This document shows positions 54,932 to 64,000 of a stretch of 64,000 nt of DNA, in pieces. Source of the stretch: Bradyrhizobium sp. CB3481 (lineage in GTDB: Bacteria > Pseudomonadota > Alphaproteobacteria > Rhizobiales > Xanthobacteraceae). Made by a program: the position numbers and the translations under genes. The first letter of the stretch is position 1. Each line of letters starts with the position of its first letter. The notes beneath the pieces are model-generated. The model was not told where the DNA came from. It saw only the letters and a list, made by a program, of their open reading frames with translations, and ran no database searches. The DNA lies in NCBI RefSeq assembly GCF_029714305.1, contig NZ_CP121647.1:3740501-3804500 (forward strand). The letters are read 5' to 3'.

Positions 54932-55732
54932 TTGTTTTTCGTGCTCTCCAAGACGCTCGGCGCGCTGTTGCTGCCGACAAATTTCTTGATCGGGGTCGGC
55001 TTCGTCGGCGCCATCCTGATGTTCACGCGCTTCGCATCGCTTGGCCGCAAGCTGGTGATTGCAGCGGTCCTGCTGCTCGTGATCTGCGGGCTGTCGCCGC
55101 TCGGGAACTTGCTGCTCTATCCGCTTGAGCAGCGCTTTCCGCCGTGGGACGCTTCGCGCGGCGCGCCTGATGGCATCATCGTGCTCGGCGCATCGATCGA
55201 GGCTGATCTTTCCACGGCGCATGGCATACCGGTAGTCCGCAGCTCGCCCGACCGTCTGATCGCAGCCGCAGCGCTGGCGCACCGCTATCCGAAGGCACGC
55301 GTCGTCTTCTCCGGGGGTAGCGCGAACCTGATCTCGAATGATGCCAGGGAAGCCGATTTCGCCGGCGCCATCTTCGAGAGCCTCGGCATCGACAAATCGC
55401 GGCTGACCATGGAACGGGCGTCACGCAACACGCAGGAGAATGCGGAATTTTCCAAGGCTTTGCTCGCGCCGAAGGAAGGCGAACGCTGGCTGCTGGTGAC
55501 CTCTGCGTTCCATATGCCGCGTTCGGTCGGACTGTTCCGGAAAGCGGGATTTGCGGTTGAGCCCTATCCGGTCGACTGGCGGGTCGGCGGCCGCAACAAC
55601 ATCTTCAATTTCACCAATATCGCGATCGATGGGCTCGGCCGGACCGATCTTGCGTTGCGCGAATGGATGGGCCTGATTGCCTACCGCGCCACCGGCAAGA
55701 TCGACGAACTGTTGCCGGGGCCTGCGAAGTAG
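54932..55732 (+). CDS. YdcF family protein (DUF218)
   Basis: A 266-residue membrane protein. Two N-terminal hydrophobic segments (about 5-25 and 35-58) precede a periplasmic or cytoplasmic YdcF/SanA-like domain with DGIIVLGASIEADL, RVVFSGGSANL and the nucleotide-like RASRNTQENAEFSK. The family is linked to cell-envelope processes but is not well defined. It starts at TTG 54932 with GAGG upstream. Confidence 0.82.
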   Translation: MFFVLSKTLGALLLPTNFLIGVGFVGAILMFTRFASLGRKLVIAAVLLLVICGLSPLGNLLLYPLEQRFPPWDASRGAPDGIIVLGASIEADLSTAHGIPVVRSSPDRLIAAAALAHRYPKARVVFSGGSANLISNDAREADFAGAIFESLGIDKSRLTMERASRNTQENAEFSKALLAPKEGERWLLVTSAFHMPRSVGLFRKAGFAVEPYPVDWRVGGRNNIFNFTNIAIDGLGRTDLALREWMGLIAYRATGKIDELLPGPAK

Positions 55733-55804
55733 CCGCGGGCAGCCGGCCGGGCTACAATCGCACGAACAGATGCGCGTTCAGCGCACGATTTGGGAGTTTT
55801 CGCC

Positions 55805-56590
55805 ATGCAACAGCAGACGCCGCCGGAAGCCTTCGATTTGGCCGCCATGGTGGCCGACCTGAACAGCCTGCTCAGGCTGAAGACCACGGTCGTCGGCATC
55901 AAGATGTTCGCACGCGCCGAAGACATGATGGCGATCCCGAAAATCCGGCGGCCCTCGGCGGTGCATACCACCGACCAGATTGTCAGCATGGCCTCGCGGC
56001 TCGGCTGGACGGTCGGCATCACCGGCGAGGATCTCGTCGGCGCGCAATGCCGCGCCGTGATTGGGCTGGCGCCGCAGGACGAAAAATGGCTCGCCGGCGA
56101 AAACTATGTCGGCGTCTGGCACGGCACGGCCGAAGACGCGCGCAAGCGCCAGGAAGCGCTCGACATCGTGCCGTTCGGCCAATACCAGGCGATGGCGGTA
56201 AGTCCGCTCACCAGCGGCCGGCTCAATCCGCCGGACATTTGCCTCGTCTACGCGACGCCTGGGCAGATGATCATTCTGATCAACGGCCTGCAATACACCG
56301 GCTACAAGAAATTCGAATGGGGCGTGGTCGGCGAGACCGCCTGCGCGGATTCCTGGGGCAGGGCGCTCAAGACCGGCGAGCCGTCGCTCTCGCTGCCGTG
56401 CTTTGCCGAGCGCCGCTATGGTGGCGTGCCCGATGAAGAGATGCTAATGGCGCTGAGGCCGGAGCACCTCGCCAAAGCCATTGCCGGCATGAAGCAGCTC
56501 GCCAAGAACGGATTGCGTTATCCGATCGCGCCCTACGGCATCCAGGCCGACGTGCGCGCCGGGATGGGTGTGTCGTACGGCAAGAAATAG
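55805..56590 (+). CDS. DUF169 family protein
   Basis: A 261-residue soluble protein. The GIKMFARAEDMMAIPKIRRPS and GAQCRAVIGLAP regions and the Cys in ETACADSWG fit DUF169, a family of unknown role that is common in methanogens and alphaproteobacteria. ATG 55805 follows TTGGGAG. It is about 70 bases downstream of the YdcF-like gene. Confidence 0.75.
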   Translation: MQQQTPPEAFDLAAMVADLNSLLRLKTTVVGIKMFARAEDMMAIPKIRRPSAVHTTDQIVSMASRLGWTVGITGEDLVGAQCRAVIGLAPQDEKWLAGENYVGVWHGTAEDARKRQEALDIVPFGQYQAMAVSPLTSGRLNPPDICLVYATPGQMIILINGLQYTGYKKFEWGVVGETACADSWGRALKTGEPSLSLPCFAERRYGGVPDEEMLMALRPEHLAKAIAGMKQLAKNGLRYPIAPYGIQADVRAGMGVSYGKK

Positions 56591-56597
56591 CCGCAAC

Positions 56598-56680
56598 CGT
56601 CATTGCGAGGAGCAACGCGACGAAGCAATCCATATTTCCACGCAGAGATTATGGATTGCTTCGCTTCGCTCGCAATGACA
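56598..56680. repeat. Dispersed repeat with cgtcattgcga ends, short form
   Basis: Starts cgtcattgcgaggagcaacg and ends gctcgcaatgac, with cgaagcaatccat and atggattgcttcg as inner arms. It lacks the middle section of the longer copies at 40506 and 59311. Confidence 0.8.
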
Positions 56681-56717
56681 AAAGAGACCAAGTTCGTTTC
56701 TGCAGGAAACTTCGCTT

Positions 56718-57896
56718 ATGTCTTCGTCGAAGTTCGACATCGTCGTTTATGGCGCCACCGGCTTCACCGGCCAGCTCGTCGCCGAATATCTCGCCGGGCA
56801 CTACAAGGGCGATGCCAATCTGAAATGGGCGATGGCCGGGCGCAGCAAGGACAAGCTCGCCTCCGTCCGTGACGCGATCGGCGCGCCGGCGGATACACCG
56901 CTGATCGTCGCGGATTCAAGCGACGTAGCGTCGCTGAAGGCTATGGTTGGCCAGACCAAATGCGTGATCAGCACCGTCGGCCCGTACCAGCTCTACGGCA
57001 ATGAGCTGATTACCGCCTGCGTCGAGGCCGGCACCGACTATATCGATCTCTGCGGCGAGCCGGTCTGGATGCGGCAGATGATCGACAAGCACGAGGCGGC
57101 GGCGAAGGCGAGCGGAGCACGCATCGTGTTTTCCTGCGGCTTCGACTCGGTGCCGTTCGAGCTCGGCGCGTTCTTCGTGCAGGAGGAAGCCAGGCGCGTG
57201 TTCGGCGCGCCAGCCACGCGCGTCAAGGGCCGCGTGCGCGACATGCGCGGCACGCTTTCCGGCGGCACGGCGGCAAGCGCCAAGGCGACCTTCGACGCGG
57301 TCGCCAAGGATTTGAGCCTCGTCGCCATTCTCAACGATCCCTTTGCGCTGACGCCGGAATTCAAGGGGCCGAAACAGCCGCGGGGCAACAAGCCCGTCTA
57401 TGAGGAGGACATGCAGTCCTGGGCCGCGCCGTTCATGATGGCCTTGATCAATACGCGCAACGTCCATCGCTCCAACATGCTGATGGGATTCCCCTACGGC
57501 CGCGAGTTCATCTATGACGAGATGGTGCTGACCGGCCCGGGCGAGAAGGGCGAATCCAACGCCAAGCTGGTGATGGCCGCGAACGGCGAAAAGACTGGAC
57601 CTGGCGCGCCGAAGCCGGGCGAGGGCCCGTCCAAGGAAGAGCGCGAGAACGGGCTCTATGATTTGCTCTATGTCGCGATCGCGACCGATGGCCGTCAGGT
57701 CCGCGCCGCGGTGAAGGGCGATCGCGATCCCGGCTACGGCTCGACCTCGAAGATGATCTCCGAATGCGCGATCTGCCTGCTCCGCGATACGCCTGATGTG
57801 CCGCCCGGTTTCTGGACGCCGGGCGCAGCGATGCAGCACAAGCTGATCAAGCGGCTGGTTGATCATGCCGGGTTGACGTTCACGGTGGAGAAGTAG
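56718..57896 (+). CDS. Saccharopine dehydrogenase-like/trans-acting enoyl reductase family protein
   Basis: A 392-residue NAD(P)-binding protein. FDIVVYGATGFTGQLVAEYL is the Rossmann start; GRSKDKL, YQLYGNELITACVEAGTDYIDLCGE and CGFDSVPFELGA follow the family, which includes enoyl reductases that work in lipid synthesis. The substrate is unknown. ATG 56718 is used; repeat DNA precedes it. Confidence 0.85.
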   Translation: MSSSKFDIVVYGATGFTGQLVAEYLAGHYKGDANLKWAMAGRSKDKLASVRDAIGAPADTPLIVADSSDVASLKAMVGQTKCVISTVGPYQLYGNELITACVEAGTDYIDLCGEPVWMRQMIDKHEAAAKASGARIVFSCGFDSVPFELGAFFVQEEARRVFGAPATRVKGRVRDMRGTLSGGTAASAKATFDAVAKDLSLVAILNDPFALTPEFKGPKQPRGNKPVYEEDMQSWAAPFMMALINTRNVHRSNMLMGFPYGREFIYDEMVLTGPGEKGESNAKLVMAANGEKTGPGAPKPGEGPSKEERENGLYDLLYVAIATDGRQVRAAVKGDRDPGYGSTSKMISECAICLLRDTPDVPPGFWTPGAAMQHKLIKRLVDHAGLTFTVEK

Positions 57897-57905
57897 TCAC
57901 AGCCT

Positions 57906-57988
57906 CGTAGGATGGGTGGAGCGAAGCGATACCCATCAAGTTCAGTGCGCGGTATGATGGGTTTCGCTTTCGCTCTACCCATCCTACG
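57906..57988. repeat. Inverted repeat with cgtaggatgggt arms
   Basis: CGTAGGATGGGT (57906-57917) and ACCCATCCTACG (57977-57988) are exact opposite arms, and gcgaagcgatacccatc pairs with gatgggtttcgctttcgc inside. The right arm overlaps the stop codon of the O-antigen ligase gene, so it contributes the last codons of that protein. Confidence 0.8.
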
Positions 57989-59261
57989 CGGCTTTGGACG
58001 GTCTCGCCGGCGACATGAGCGCGGAATTGCCGCTCGCCTTCCAGCGTTCGGCGGCGACGAACATGCCCCACATCACCCCCAGCATCAGCCAGAAGTGCCG
58101 CCAGTGGTCGGTGTCGATGATAAAGCTCTCACCGACGGTGCCGAGGAAGGCGGCGAAGATCGCCAGATAGGTCGGCTGCCAGGGCAGGCGCACGAAGACG
58201 TAGCGGAAGCCCGTCCATACCGTGACGAAGACCAGCGCCGGATAGCAGGCGCCGGAGAGCCAGCCGCCCGACATGAAGGCGTTCAAATAGGAATTGTGGG
58301 TGTCTTCCGGGAAGAAACGGTGGAACTGCAACGGCCCGATACCGAAGGGCAGGCCGAGCGCCATTTCGGCGCCGAGGACGTGTCGGCCGAAACGCCCGAA
58401 GCGGCCGGTGTCGTAGCTCTGGTCGAAGCTGGCGCGCTGCTTGAACAGTTGCGCGACCGAATCGAGCGACAACAGCACCGCCACCAGCGCGGCTGCGATG
58501 ACAGCGGCCACGAGCGCCATCACGATGATGCGCGAGCGCTGCGCGTGCGAGCGGCTGGTCAGCACCATCATGACAAGCATGAAGCCTGCCATGACGACCA
58601 GTTGGCCCCAGGCGGCGCGCGAGAACGACAGCAGGATCGCCAGCGATATCACGCCGAATGCGATGGCGCTACGCAGCGCCTTGCCGAACTTGTCGGAGAC
58701 CACGCTTTGCAGCGTGAACAGCGCGGGGAGGATCAGGAATGCGCCGAGCACGTTCGGATCCTTGAAGGTGCCGCGGGCGCGGTCGTACAGTGTCAAGAGG
58801 TCGCGCCCGCCCGGAATGAGGTTGAAATAACCGGCGATCCCCGCGAGCGAGGCAATCAGCGCACCGACAATGAGGCCGCGGCGGAGCATGTCGAGCCGGG
58901 CGGTGGTATCCTCCGAGATCACCATCGCGAACAGAACGACGGTGACCGCCATGTACCAGGAGGTCAAAATCCAGTTCGGCACGTTGGGCCGGTCGAACAC
59001 GGCGACCGCAGCGATGGTATAGCCGATATTGACCAGGAACAGCAGCAGAAGCAGCGGCATGAACACCAGCCGCATCCGCAGGCCCGTGGCGAAGAACACC
59101 ACGGTGGCGGCCAGCGTGGCGATCTCGTAGGGCGAAGGCTCGATGAAGACGATGGCGACCGATGCGCCGACAAGCCACACCAGCGCGCGCTGCAAGGCCA
59201 GCACGCCCGGCGCGACCGTCACCGGCGCAAGGGAATTCCCGGCTGTTGCCGCATAGCTCAT
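57984..59261 (-). CDS. O-antigen ligase family protein
   Basis: A 425-residue inner-membrane protein with about eleven hydrophobic segments and one large outside loop near 300-330 (FFPEDTHNSYLNAFMSGG), the usual active loop with a conserved His in WaaL-type ligases and polymerases. It may join or polymerise polysaccharide chains. The context (sugar-phosphate transferase, glycosyltransferase, GumC-like) supports an exopolysaccharide or LPS role. The last codons lie in a repeat. Confidence 0.82.
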   Translation of the reverse strand: MSYAATAGNSLAPVTVAPGVLALQRALVWLVGASVAIVFIEPSPYEIATLAATVVFFATGLRMRLVFMPLLLLLFLVNIGYTIAAVAVFDRPNVPNWILTSWYMAVTVVLFAMVISEDTTARLDMLRRGLIVGALIASLAGIAGYFNLIPGGRDLLTLYDRARGTFKDPNVLGAFLILPALFTLQSVVSDKFGKALRSAIAFGVISLAILLSFSRAAWGQLVVMAGFMLVMMVLTSRSHAQRSRIIVMALVAAVIAAALVAVLLSLDSVAQLFKQRASFDQSYDTGRFGRFGRHVLGAEMALGLPFGIGPLQFHRFFPEDTHNSYLNAFMSGGWLSGACYPALVFVTVWTGFRYVFVRLPWQPTYLAIFAAFLGTVGESFIIDTDHWRHFWLMLGVMWGMFVAAERWKASGNSALMSPARPSKAA

Positions 59262-59310
59262 CGACTACTCACACACTCACGCAACGCTACAAAACACTTT
59301 CCAACGCTTC

Positions 59311-59429
59311 CGTCATTGCGAGGAGCGTAGCGACGAAGCAATCCACCTATCCCAGCGCCGCGCCATGGATTGCTTCGCGGAGCCTGTCATCGGGCGCGCA
59401 TTCGCGCGACCCGTTGGCTCGCAATGACG
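59311..59429. repeat. Dispersed repeat with cgtcattgcga ends
   Basis: Nearly the same as 40506-40625, with cgtcattgcgaggagcgtag at one end and ttggctcgcaatgacgg at the other. It lies between two genes read on the minus strand. Confidence 0.8.
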
Positions 59430-59447
59430 GAGGACGGTTCCTTCAAC

Positions 59448-60986
59448 TCAATACGCGTTCTCGCTCTTGGTCATCAGCGCGATCGGGGTCTTGAGCAGAA
59501 TGTAGAGATCGAACAGCACCGACCAGTTCTCGATGTAATAGAGATCGAATTCGACGCGCTTCTGGATCTTCTCGTCGGTATCGACTTCGCCGCGCCAGCC
59601 GTTGATCTGCGCCCAGCCGGTGATCCCGGGCTTGACGCGGTGACGGGCGAAATAGCCATCGACGGCTTCGTCGAACAGGCGGCTCTGCAACTTGCCCTGC
59701 ACGGCATGTGGGCGCGGCCCGACAAGCGAGAGGTTGCTCTTGAACACGACATTGAAGAGCTGCGGCAGCTCGTCGAGGCTGGTCTTGCGGATGAAGCGGC
59801 CGACGCGGGTGACGCGGGGATCGTTCTTGGTCACGACCTTGGAGGCGGTCGGATCGGCCTGATGATGGTACATCGAGCGGAATTTGAAGACGTCGATCCG
59901 CTCGTTGTTGAAGCCGAAGCGCTTTTGTCGGAACAGCACCGGCCCCGGGCTGTCGAGCTTCACCGCCAGCGCGACGAGGCCCATCACGGGCAGGGCCAGC
60001 ACCAGGATCACGAAGCCGACGACGTGGTCGAACAGCCACTTCATCACCAGGTCCCAGTCGGTAATTGGCGCCTCGAACACGTCGAGCGTCGGCACCTCGC
60101 CGACATAGGAATAGGAGCGCGGACGGAAACGCAGCTTGTTGGTGTGCGCCGACAGGCGGATATCGACCGGCAGCACCCAGAGCTTCTTGAGCATCTCTAG
60201 AATGCGCGTCTCGGCCGAGATCGGCAGTGCGAACAGCACGAGGTCGATGCGGGTACGGCGGGCGAACTCGACAATGTCGTCGACCTTGCCGAGCTTCGGG
60301 CTGCCGGCGCAGGTGTCCATCGCGCGGTCGTCGTTGCGGTCGTCGAACACGCCGAGCACCTTGATGTCGGAATCCTCCTGCGCATTGAGCGCCTGGACGA
60401 GCTGCTCGCCGCTCTGATCGGCGCCGACGATGATGGTGCGGCGGTCGAGCCGGCCCTGGCGGGCCCAGCCGCGCACCAGCGTGCGCAGGATAAGGCGACT
60501 AATGACCAGCACCGCGAGCCCGCCCACGAAAAACTCGGTCAGCCATACCCGCGAGATTTCGCTGCCGAGCTTGACGATGAAGGATGCGCCGATGAACAGC
60601 AGGAACACGAAGGCCCAGGATGAAACCATCCGCGTCATCTGGCGGAGATGGCCGCGAAAGAGCTGCACCTGGTAGATATCGGCGGCCTGGAAGCAGATTA
60701 CCGCCGTGACGGCGACGCCGAAGATGGCCGCGATGAATTCCCAATGAAATCCCTTGAGCGGGACCATGTATCCGAAATAGAGCGCGATGCCGATCGCGCT
60801 CAGCAGCACGAAATCGATCAGGCGAACCACGCCCGCGATCACGATCGGCGAATAGGCGCGGCCGACTTTCTCATTGGCAACGGCGAGCGCGGCAGGTGTA
60901 AGCCTGCGGCGCCGTTCGACGGGCGGGCGGGCGGCGGTCGCAGTCGCCGCGGCCTCGAGCATCGAGCGTGCGTTAATCTGTTCCAC
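59448..60986 (-). CDS. Undecaprenyl-phosphate sugar-phosphate transferase (WcaJ/PssY-like)
   Basis: A 512-residue initiating enzyme of exopolysaccharide synthesis. About five membrane segments, then a CoA-binding-like domain ([18 protein letters not shown]) and the C-terminal bacterial sugar transferase domain (from [16 protein letters not shown]) with [22 protein letters not shown] and SLVGPRPHA. It would move glucose-1-phosphate or a similar sugar to the lipid carrier. It is the middle gene of the cluster. Confidence 0.92.
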   Translation of the reverse strand: MEQINARSMLEAAATATAARPPVERRRRLTPAALAVANEKVGRAYSPIVIAGVVRLIDFVLLSAIGIALYFGYMVPLKGFHWEFIAAIFGVAVTAVICFQAADIYQVQLFRGHLRQMTRMVSSWAFVFLLFIGASFIVKLGSEISRVWLTEFFVGGLAVLVISRLILRTLVRGWARQGRLDRRTIIVGADQSGEQLVQALNAQEDSDIKVLGVFDDRNDDRAMDTCAGSPKLGKVDDIVEFARRTRIDLVLFALPISAETRILEMLKKLWVLPVDIRLSAHTNKLRFRPRSYSYVGEVPTLDVFEAPITDWDLVMKWLFDHVVGFVILVLALPVMGLVALAVKLDSPGPVLFRQKRFGFNNERIDVFKFRSMYHHQADPTASKVVTKNDPRVTRVGRFIRKTSLDELPQLFNVVFKSNLSLVGPRPHAVQGKLQSRLFDEAVDGYFARHRVKPGITGWAQINGWRGEVDTDEKIQKRVEFDLYYIENWSVLFDLYILLKTPIALMTKSENAY

Positions 60987-61101
60987 TGTCCACGTCCGTT
61001 CTTATGGCAGGCACATAGGCAAGCGCCCGCCGGTGCGGAATTCCCCACACCACCGGCTTACGGGACAAATCGGAAGAAACAGTTACGTTGGTAAAGAACG
61101 G

Positions 61102-62235
61102 TTAACGAGTGGCAAATGCCTCGCGGTAGCCGGCAAAGACGCCCTCGACCATTGCCTTCTGCGAAAAATGCATGAAGATCCGTTCGCGCAGTGATCTGGC
61201 CCGTTCCTGCGCCGCGGCCGGATCCTTCAGCGCGGCTTCGATCGCATCGGCCATGGCAGCGGCGTTGCTCGGCTTGAACAGGGCATCGCCATGCGGGCCG
61301 AAAATCTCGGGGATGCCGCCGACATTGGCGGCGACCATTGGAATGCCGGCGGCTGCCGCCTCGATCACGACATAGGGCATCGAATCGCCGCGCGAGGGAA
61401 CCACCAGCAGCGAGCCCTTGGAGAAACCGAAGCGCGCCTTGACGTGGCCGATGAAGCGGACGGCGTCGCCGAGGCCGAGCCGCTCGACCAGCGCCTTCAG
61501 GGTCGCGCTTTCCTCGCCGTCGCCGGCCAGCGTGAGCGTCACCGGGCGGCCGCCGCTGCGCAGCCGCGCCACCGCGTCGATCAAAAGATCGGCGCCTTTG
61601 ATGTGGCGGAACTCGCCGACATAGATCAGGTCGGTCGCGTCGTCGGCCTTCGCGACGGGATCGAATTCGCTGGCAGTGACGCCGTTGAATACGCAGCGCA
61701 CCAGTCCCCTCGGGGTGCCGATGGTGCGCTGATAGGTATCGCGTGCAAATGCGCTTTCGAACAGGAATAGGTCGGTGTCGTTCATCAATGCGCGTTCGAC
61801 GCGGGCGTAGATGTTGCCCTTCAGCGTCGACAGCGGATAGTGCAGCGAACCGCCGTGCGGGGTGTAGACCCGGATACGGTCGCGGGAGGCGGTCCGCAGA
61901 CGCATGAAGGTGCCGGCCTTGGCACCGTGACCATGCAGCACGTCCGGCTTCAACTCGCCGATCATGCGCTGAAACCGCGCCCACACCAGGATATCGCTCG
62001 GCAACGGCTCGCGGCGGATCGCCGTGCGGTGAACGCCGAGCTTGAGTCTTGGCGCGATTTCCGCCAGCGCCTGCTCGGCGCGTTCGCCGCCGGTCAGGCT
62101 GTCGGCAATGATACCGACATGGTGGCCGCGTTCGGCCTGGCCGTTGGCGAGATCGAGGATGTGACGAAATATGCCGCCGACCGGGGCGCGTGTCGCGTGC
62201 AGGATCCGGAGCGGTTGACCGTCAACGAGCGGCAT
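61102..62235 (-). CDS. Glycosyltransferase family 4 protein
   Basis: A 377-residue GT-B glycosyltransferase. The N-terminus has ILHATRAPVGGIFRHILDL, the C-terminal donor site has VGEFRHIKGADLLIDAV and VPSRGDSMPYVVIEAAAAGIP, with the EX7E-type motif. It adds a sugar during polysaccharide synthesis. A start at 62235 is preferred; the frame is open to 62298. It lies 115 bases upstream of the transferase gene on the same strand. Confidence 0.85.
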   Translation of the reverse strand: MPLVDGQPLRILHATRAPVGGIFRHILDLANGQAERGHHVGIIADSLTGGERAEQALAEIAPRLKLGVHRTAIRREPLPSDILVWARFQRMIGELKPDVLHGHGAKAGTFMRLRTASRDRIRVYTPHGGSLHYPLSTLKGNIYARVERALMNDTDLFLFESAFARDTYQRTIGTPRGLVRCVFNGVTASEFDPVAKADDATDLIYVGEFRHIKGADLLIDAVARLRSGGRPVTLTLAGDGEESATLKALVERLGLGDAVRFIGHVKARFGFSKGSLLVVPSRGDSMPYVVIEAAAAGIPMVAANVGGIPEIFGPHGDALFKPSNAAAMADAIEAALKDPAAAQERARSLRERIFMHFSQKAMVEGVFAGYREAFATR

Positions 62236-62512
62236 CGATACCGCCTTCAGACGCGGGTGCGACCGGCGCGGTGCAGCCCGCGAGCGCCGGCGCGGCAACC
62301 AGACATGGAGTTCGGAAAAATACGCCGCGCATGACGGGAGTCCTGAAAAACTATGCCGCGATTAAGGGCGTTGATGGTTAACAAAAAATGACCGGACTTG
62401 CACGCTGCGCTGTTTCGCGGCGCAAACAGGGCGAATTAACCCGGCGGCAACCATAATCAAGTGTAATCGCGCCAGTTGGGTGGACCAGTCGTTGCGTCCA
62501 CGGGAGTGTGCG

Positions 62513-64000
62513 ATGCGTTTGGCGTTCTGGCGTGCAGGCAAGGACAAGCCGGTGGTGCAGCGGGTGAAGACAAGCCCCGCGCCTGCGGCGCCTAAGCCCG
62601 TCGCGGCGACCGCATCCGAAACCGGCGATCTCGATCTGCGCGCGCTCGGTCCGGCGCTGATGCGCAAGCGGAACTGGATCATCGTTCCGACTGTGCTGGC
62701 ATTGGTGGTCTCGCTCGCCGCCGTCAGCATGATCACGCCACGCTACAAGTCGGAAGCACGCATCCTGATCGACGGGCGCGAGAACGTGTTCCTGCGGCCG
62801 AGCGGCGAGCGCAGCGAGGAGCGCGCCGCACTCGATCCCGAGGCCGTCACCAGCCAGGTGCAACTGGTGCAGTCGCGCGATCTCGCGCGCGAGATCATCA
62901 GGAAGAACAAGCTTGCCGAGCTGCCCGAATTCGATCCCGTGCTGCGCGGCTTTTCGCCGCTCAAGTCGCTGCTGGCGCTGGTCGGCATCGGGCGCGACCC
63001 GTTTTCGCAGACGCCGGAAGAGCGGGTACTGGAATCCTATTACGAACGCTTCACGGCGTACGCTGTCGACAAGTCGCGCGTCATTGTCGTCGAATTCCAG
63101 TCGCGCGATCCCGAGCTTGCCGCACGCGTCGCCAATTCGATCGCCGAGGGTTATCTGGTGCTGCAGCAGGACGCGCGGCAGGACCAGGCGAAGGCCGCGG
63201 GCCAATGGCTTTCCGGCAGGATCGACGATTTGCGCAAGGAGGTTTCGCAGGCCGAATCGCGGGTCGAGGAGTTTCGTTCCAAGTCGAGCCTATTCGTTGG
63301 CACCAACAATACCACGCTCTCCAACCAACAGATGGGTGAACTCAACACGCAGCTCAACAATGCGCGTGCACTGAAATCGGATGCGGAAACCAAGGCACGT
63401 CTGATCAGGGAAATGCTTGACAGCGGCCGGCCGATCGAGGCATCCGAAGTTCTTAATTCGGAGCTGATCCGCCGGCTGTCGGAGCAGCGTGTGACGTTGC
63501 GCGCCCAGCTTGCCGAACAGTCTTCCACGCTGCTCGGCGGCCACCCCCGCATCAAGGAATTGAAGGCGCAGCTTGCCGATCTCGATCGGCAGCTGCGCGA
63601 GGAAGCGGGCAAGGTGTCCCGCTCGCTGGAGAACGACGCGCGTATCGCCGGCGGCCGGGTCGACAGTGCCATGGCAAGCCTCGAACAGTCGAAGAAGCAG
63701 GCGTCCTCGACCAACAGCCAGGACGTCCAGCTCCGCGCGCTTGAGCGCGATGCCAAGGCGAAGCGCGATCAGCTCGAATCCTTTCTTGCCAAGTACCGCG
63801 ACGCGAGCGCGCGCGAAAACCTCGAGGCGACGCCGACGGACGGCCGCATCATCTCGCGCGCCACCGTTTCCAATACGCCGGCCTATCCGAAGAAGCTGCC
63901 GATCGTGCTGATCGCGACGCTGGCGACCCTGCTGCTTACCTCGGGCGCGATCGCGACGGGTGAACTGCTGCGCATGACCGCTCCGCGGGCCGGCGCAGCG
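62513..64000 (+). CDS. GumC/Wzc-type polysaccharide chain-length protein (cut by the right edge)
   Basis: At least 496 residues are visible and the frame runs off the window. The N-terminal Wzz domain starts after a proline/alanine linker: KRNWIIVPTVLALVVSLAAV is the first membrane segment. Long coiled-coil regions (about 215-410) follow, and the second membrane segment is at about 465-485 (KKLPIVLIATLATLLLTSGA). A kinase domain, if present, would lie beyond the edge. CGGGAG lies 5-9 bases before ATG 62513. The gene is divergent from the glycosyltransferase. Confidence 0.85.
   Translation, partial: MRLAFWRAGKDKPVVQRVKTSPAPAAPKPVAATASETGDLDLRALGPALMRKRNWIIVPTVLALVVSLAAVSMITPRYKSEARILIDGRENVFLRPSGERSEERAALDPEAVTSQVQLVQSRDLAREIIRKNKLAELPEFDPVLRGFSPLKSLLALVGIGRDPFSQTPEERVLESYYERFTAYAVDKSRVIVVEFQSRDPELAARVANSIAEGYLVLQQDARQDQAKAAGQWLSGRIDDLRKEVSQAESRVEEFRSKSSLFVGTNNTTLSNQQMGELNTQLNNARALKSDAETKARLIREMLDSGRPIEASEVLNSELIRRLSEQRVTLRAQLAEQSSTLLGGHPRIKELKAQLADLDRQLREEAGKVSRSLENDARIAGGRVDSAMASLEQSKKQASSTNSQDVQLRALERDAKAKRDQLESFLAKYRDASARENLEATPTDGRIISRATVSNTPAYPKKLPIVLIATLATLLLTSGAIATGELLRMTAPRAGAA

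Overview
The window looks like chromosomal DNA of a Bradyrhizobium-type alphaproteobacterium (order Hyphomicrobiales). The evidence is the high GC content, several rhizobial gene orders (nrdR-ribD-ribE-ribH-nusB-thiL; bamE/UQCC1-like/yceD/plsX/fabH/ihfA/merR/tRNA-Pro), a magnesium-type porphobilinogen synthase, an arsenic operon that uses an aquaglyceroporin, and many dispersed palindromic repeats typical of this genus. I see no phage, CRISPR array, origin or complete insertion sequence.

Left part (1-12.4 kb). A divergent arsenic locus holds two ArsR repressors. One strand carries a flavoprotein with a cysteine-rich tail and the start of an MFS exporter. The other carries a thioredoxin-type arsenate reductase, an AqpS-like channel and a glutaredoxin-type arsenate reductase. 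Next come an adenylate cyclase, an MFS exporter, and a membrane-stress operon (PspA, YqiJ-like, flotillin/YqiK) facing a manganese transporter gene, mntH. The pspA reading frame is extended at its 5' end by about 165 codons that resemble the N-terminal part of TnpB (IS605 OrfB) without its nuclease half. This is the most unusual item in the window.

12.4-20 kb. A 411-bp direct repeat of the 3' end of bpt brackets 5.9 kb of transport and hydrolase genes (LctP-type permease, a small membrane protein, a gamma-glutamyltransferase-like Ntn hydrolase, an SLC13-type permease with RCK-C domains). This looks like a module inserted or duplicated at bpt: one intact gene and one truncated copy remain.

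20-31.6 kb. RDD protein, hemB, a membrane protein, an LdtR-like MarR regulator, a complete carbohydrate ABC importer, small unknown genes, a histidine phosphatase, a repeat-rich gene-free kilobase and a GST.

31.8-49 kb. This is the housekeeping core: glyA, nrdR, riboflavin genes, nusB, thiL, a cold-shock protein, a proton-pumping pyrophosphatase, a Bug-type binding protein, bamE, an assembly factor, yceD, plsX, fabH, ihfA, a MerR regulator and tRNA-Pro(GGG). A tandem pair of diverged, cysteine-bearing membrane-anchored paralogues of unknown function follows.

49-64 kb. Metabolic and regulatory genes: a Tat-exported truncated haemoglobin, a DapA-like aldolase, an SDR, a second GcrA-like regulator, a GrlR-like protein, an acetamidase/formamidase, YdcF, DUF169 and a saccharopine-dehydrogenase-like reductase. 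The window ends in an exopolysaccharide cluster (O-antigen ligase, sugar-phosphate transferase, glycosyltransferase, and a GumC/Wzc-like protein cut by the window edge).
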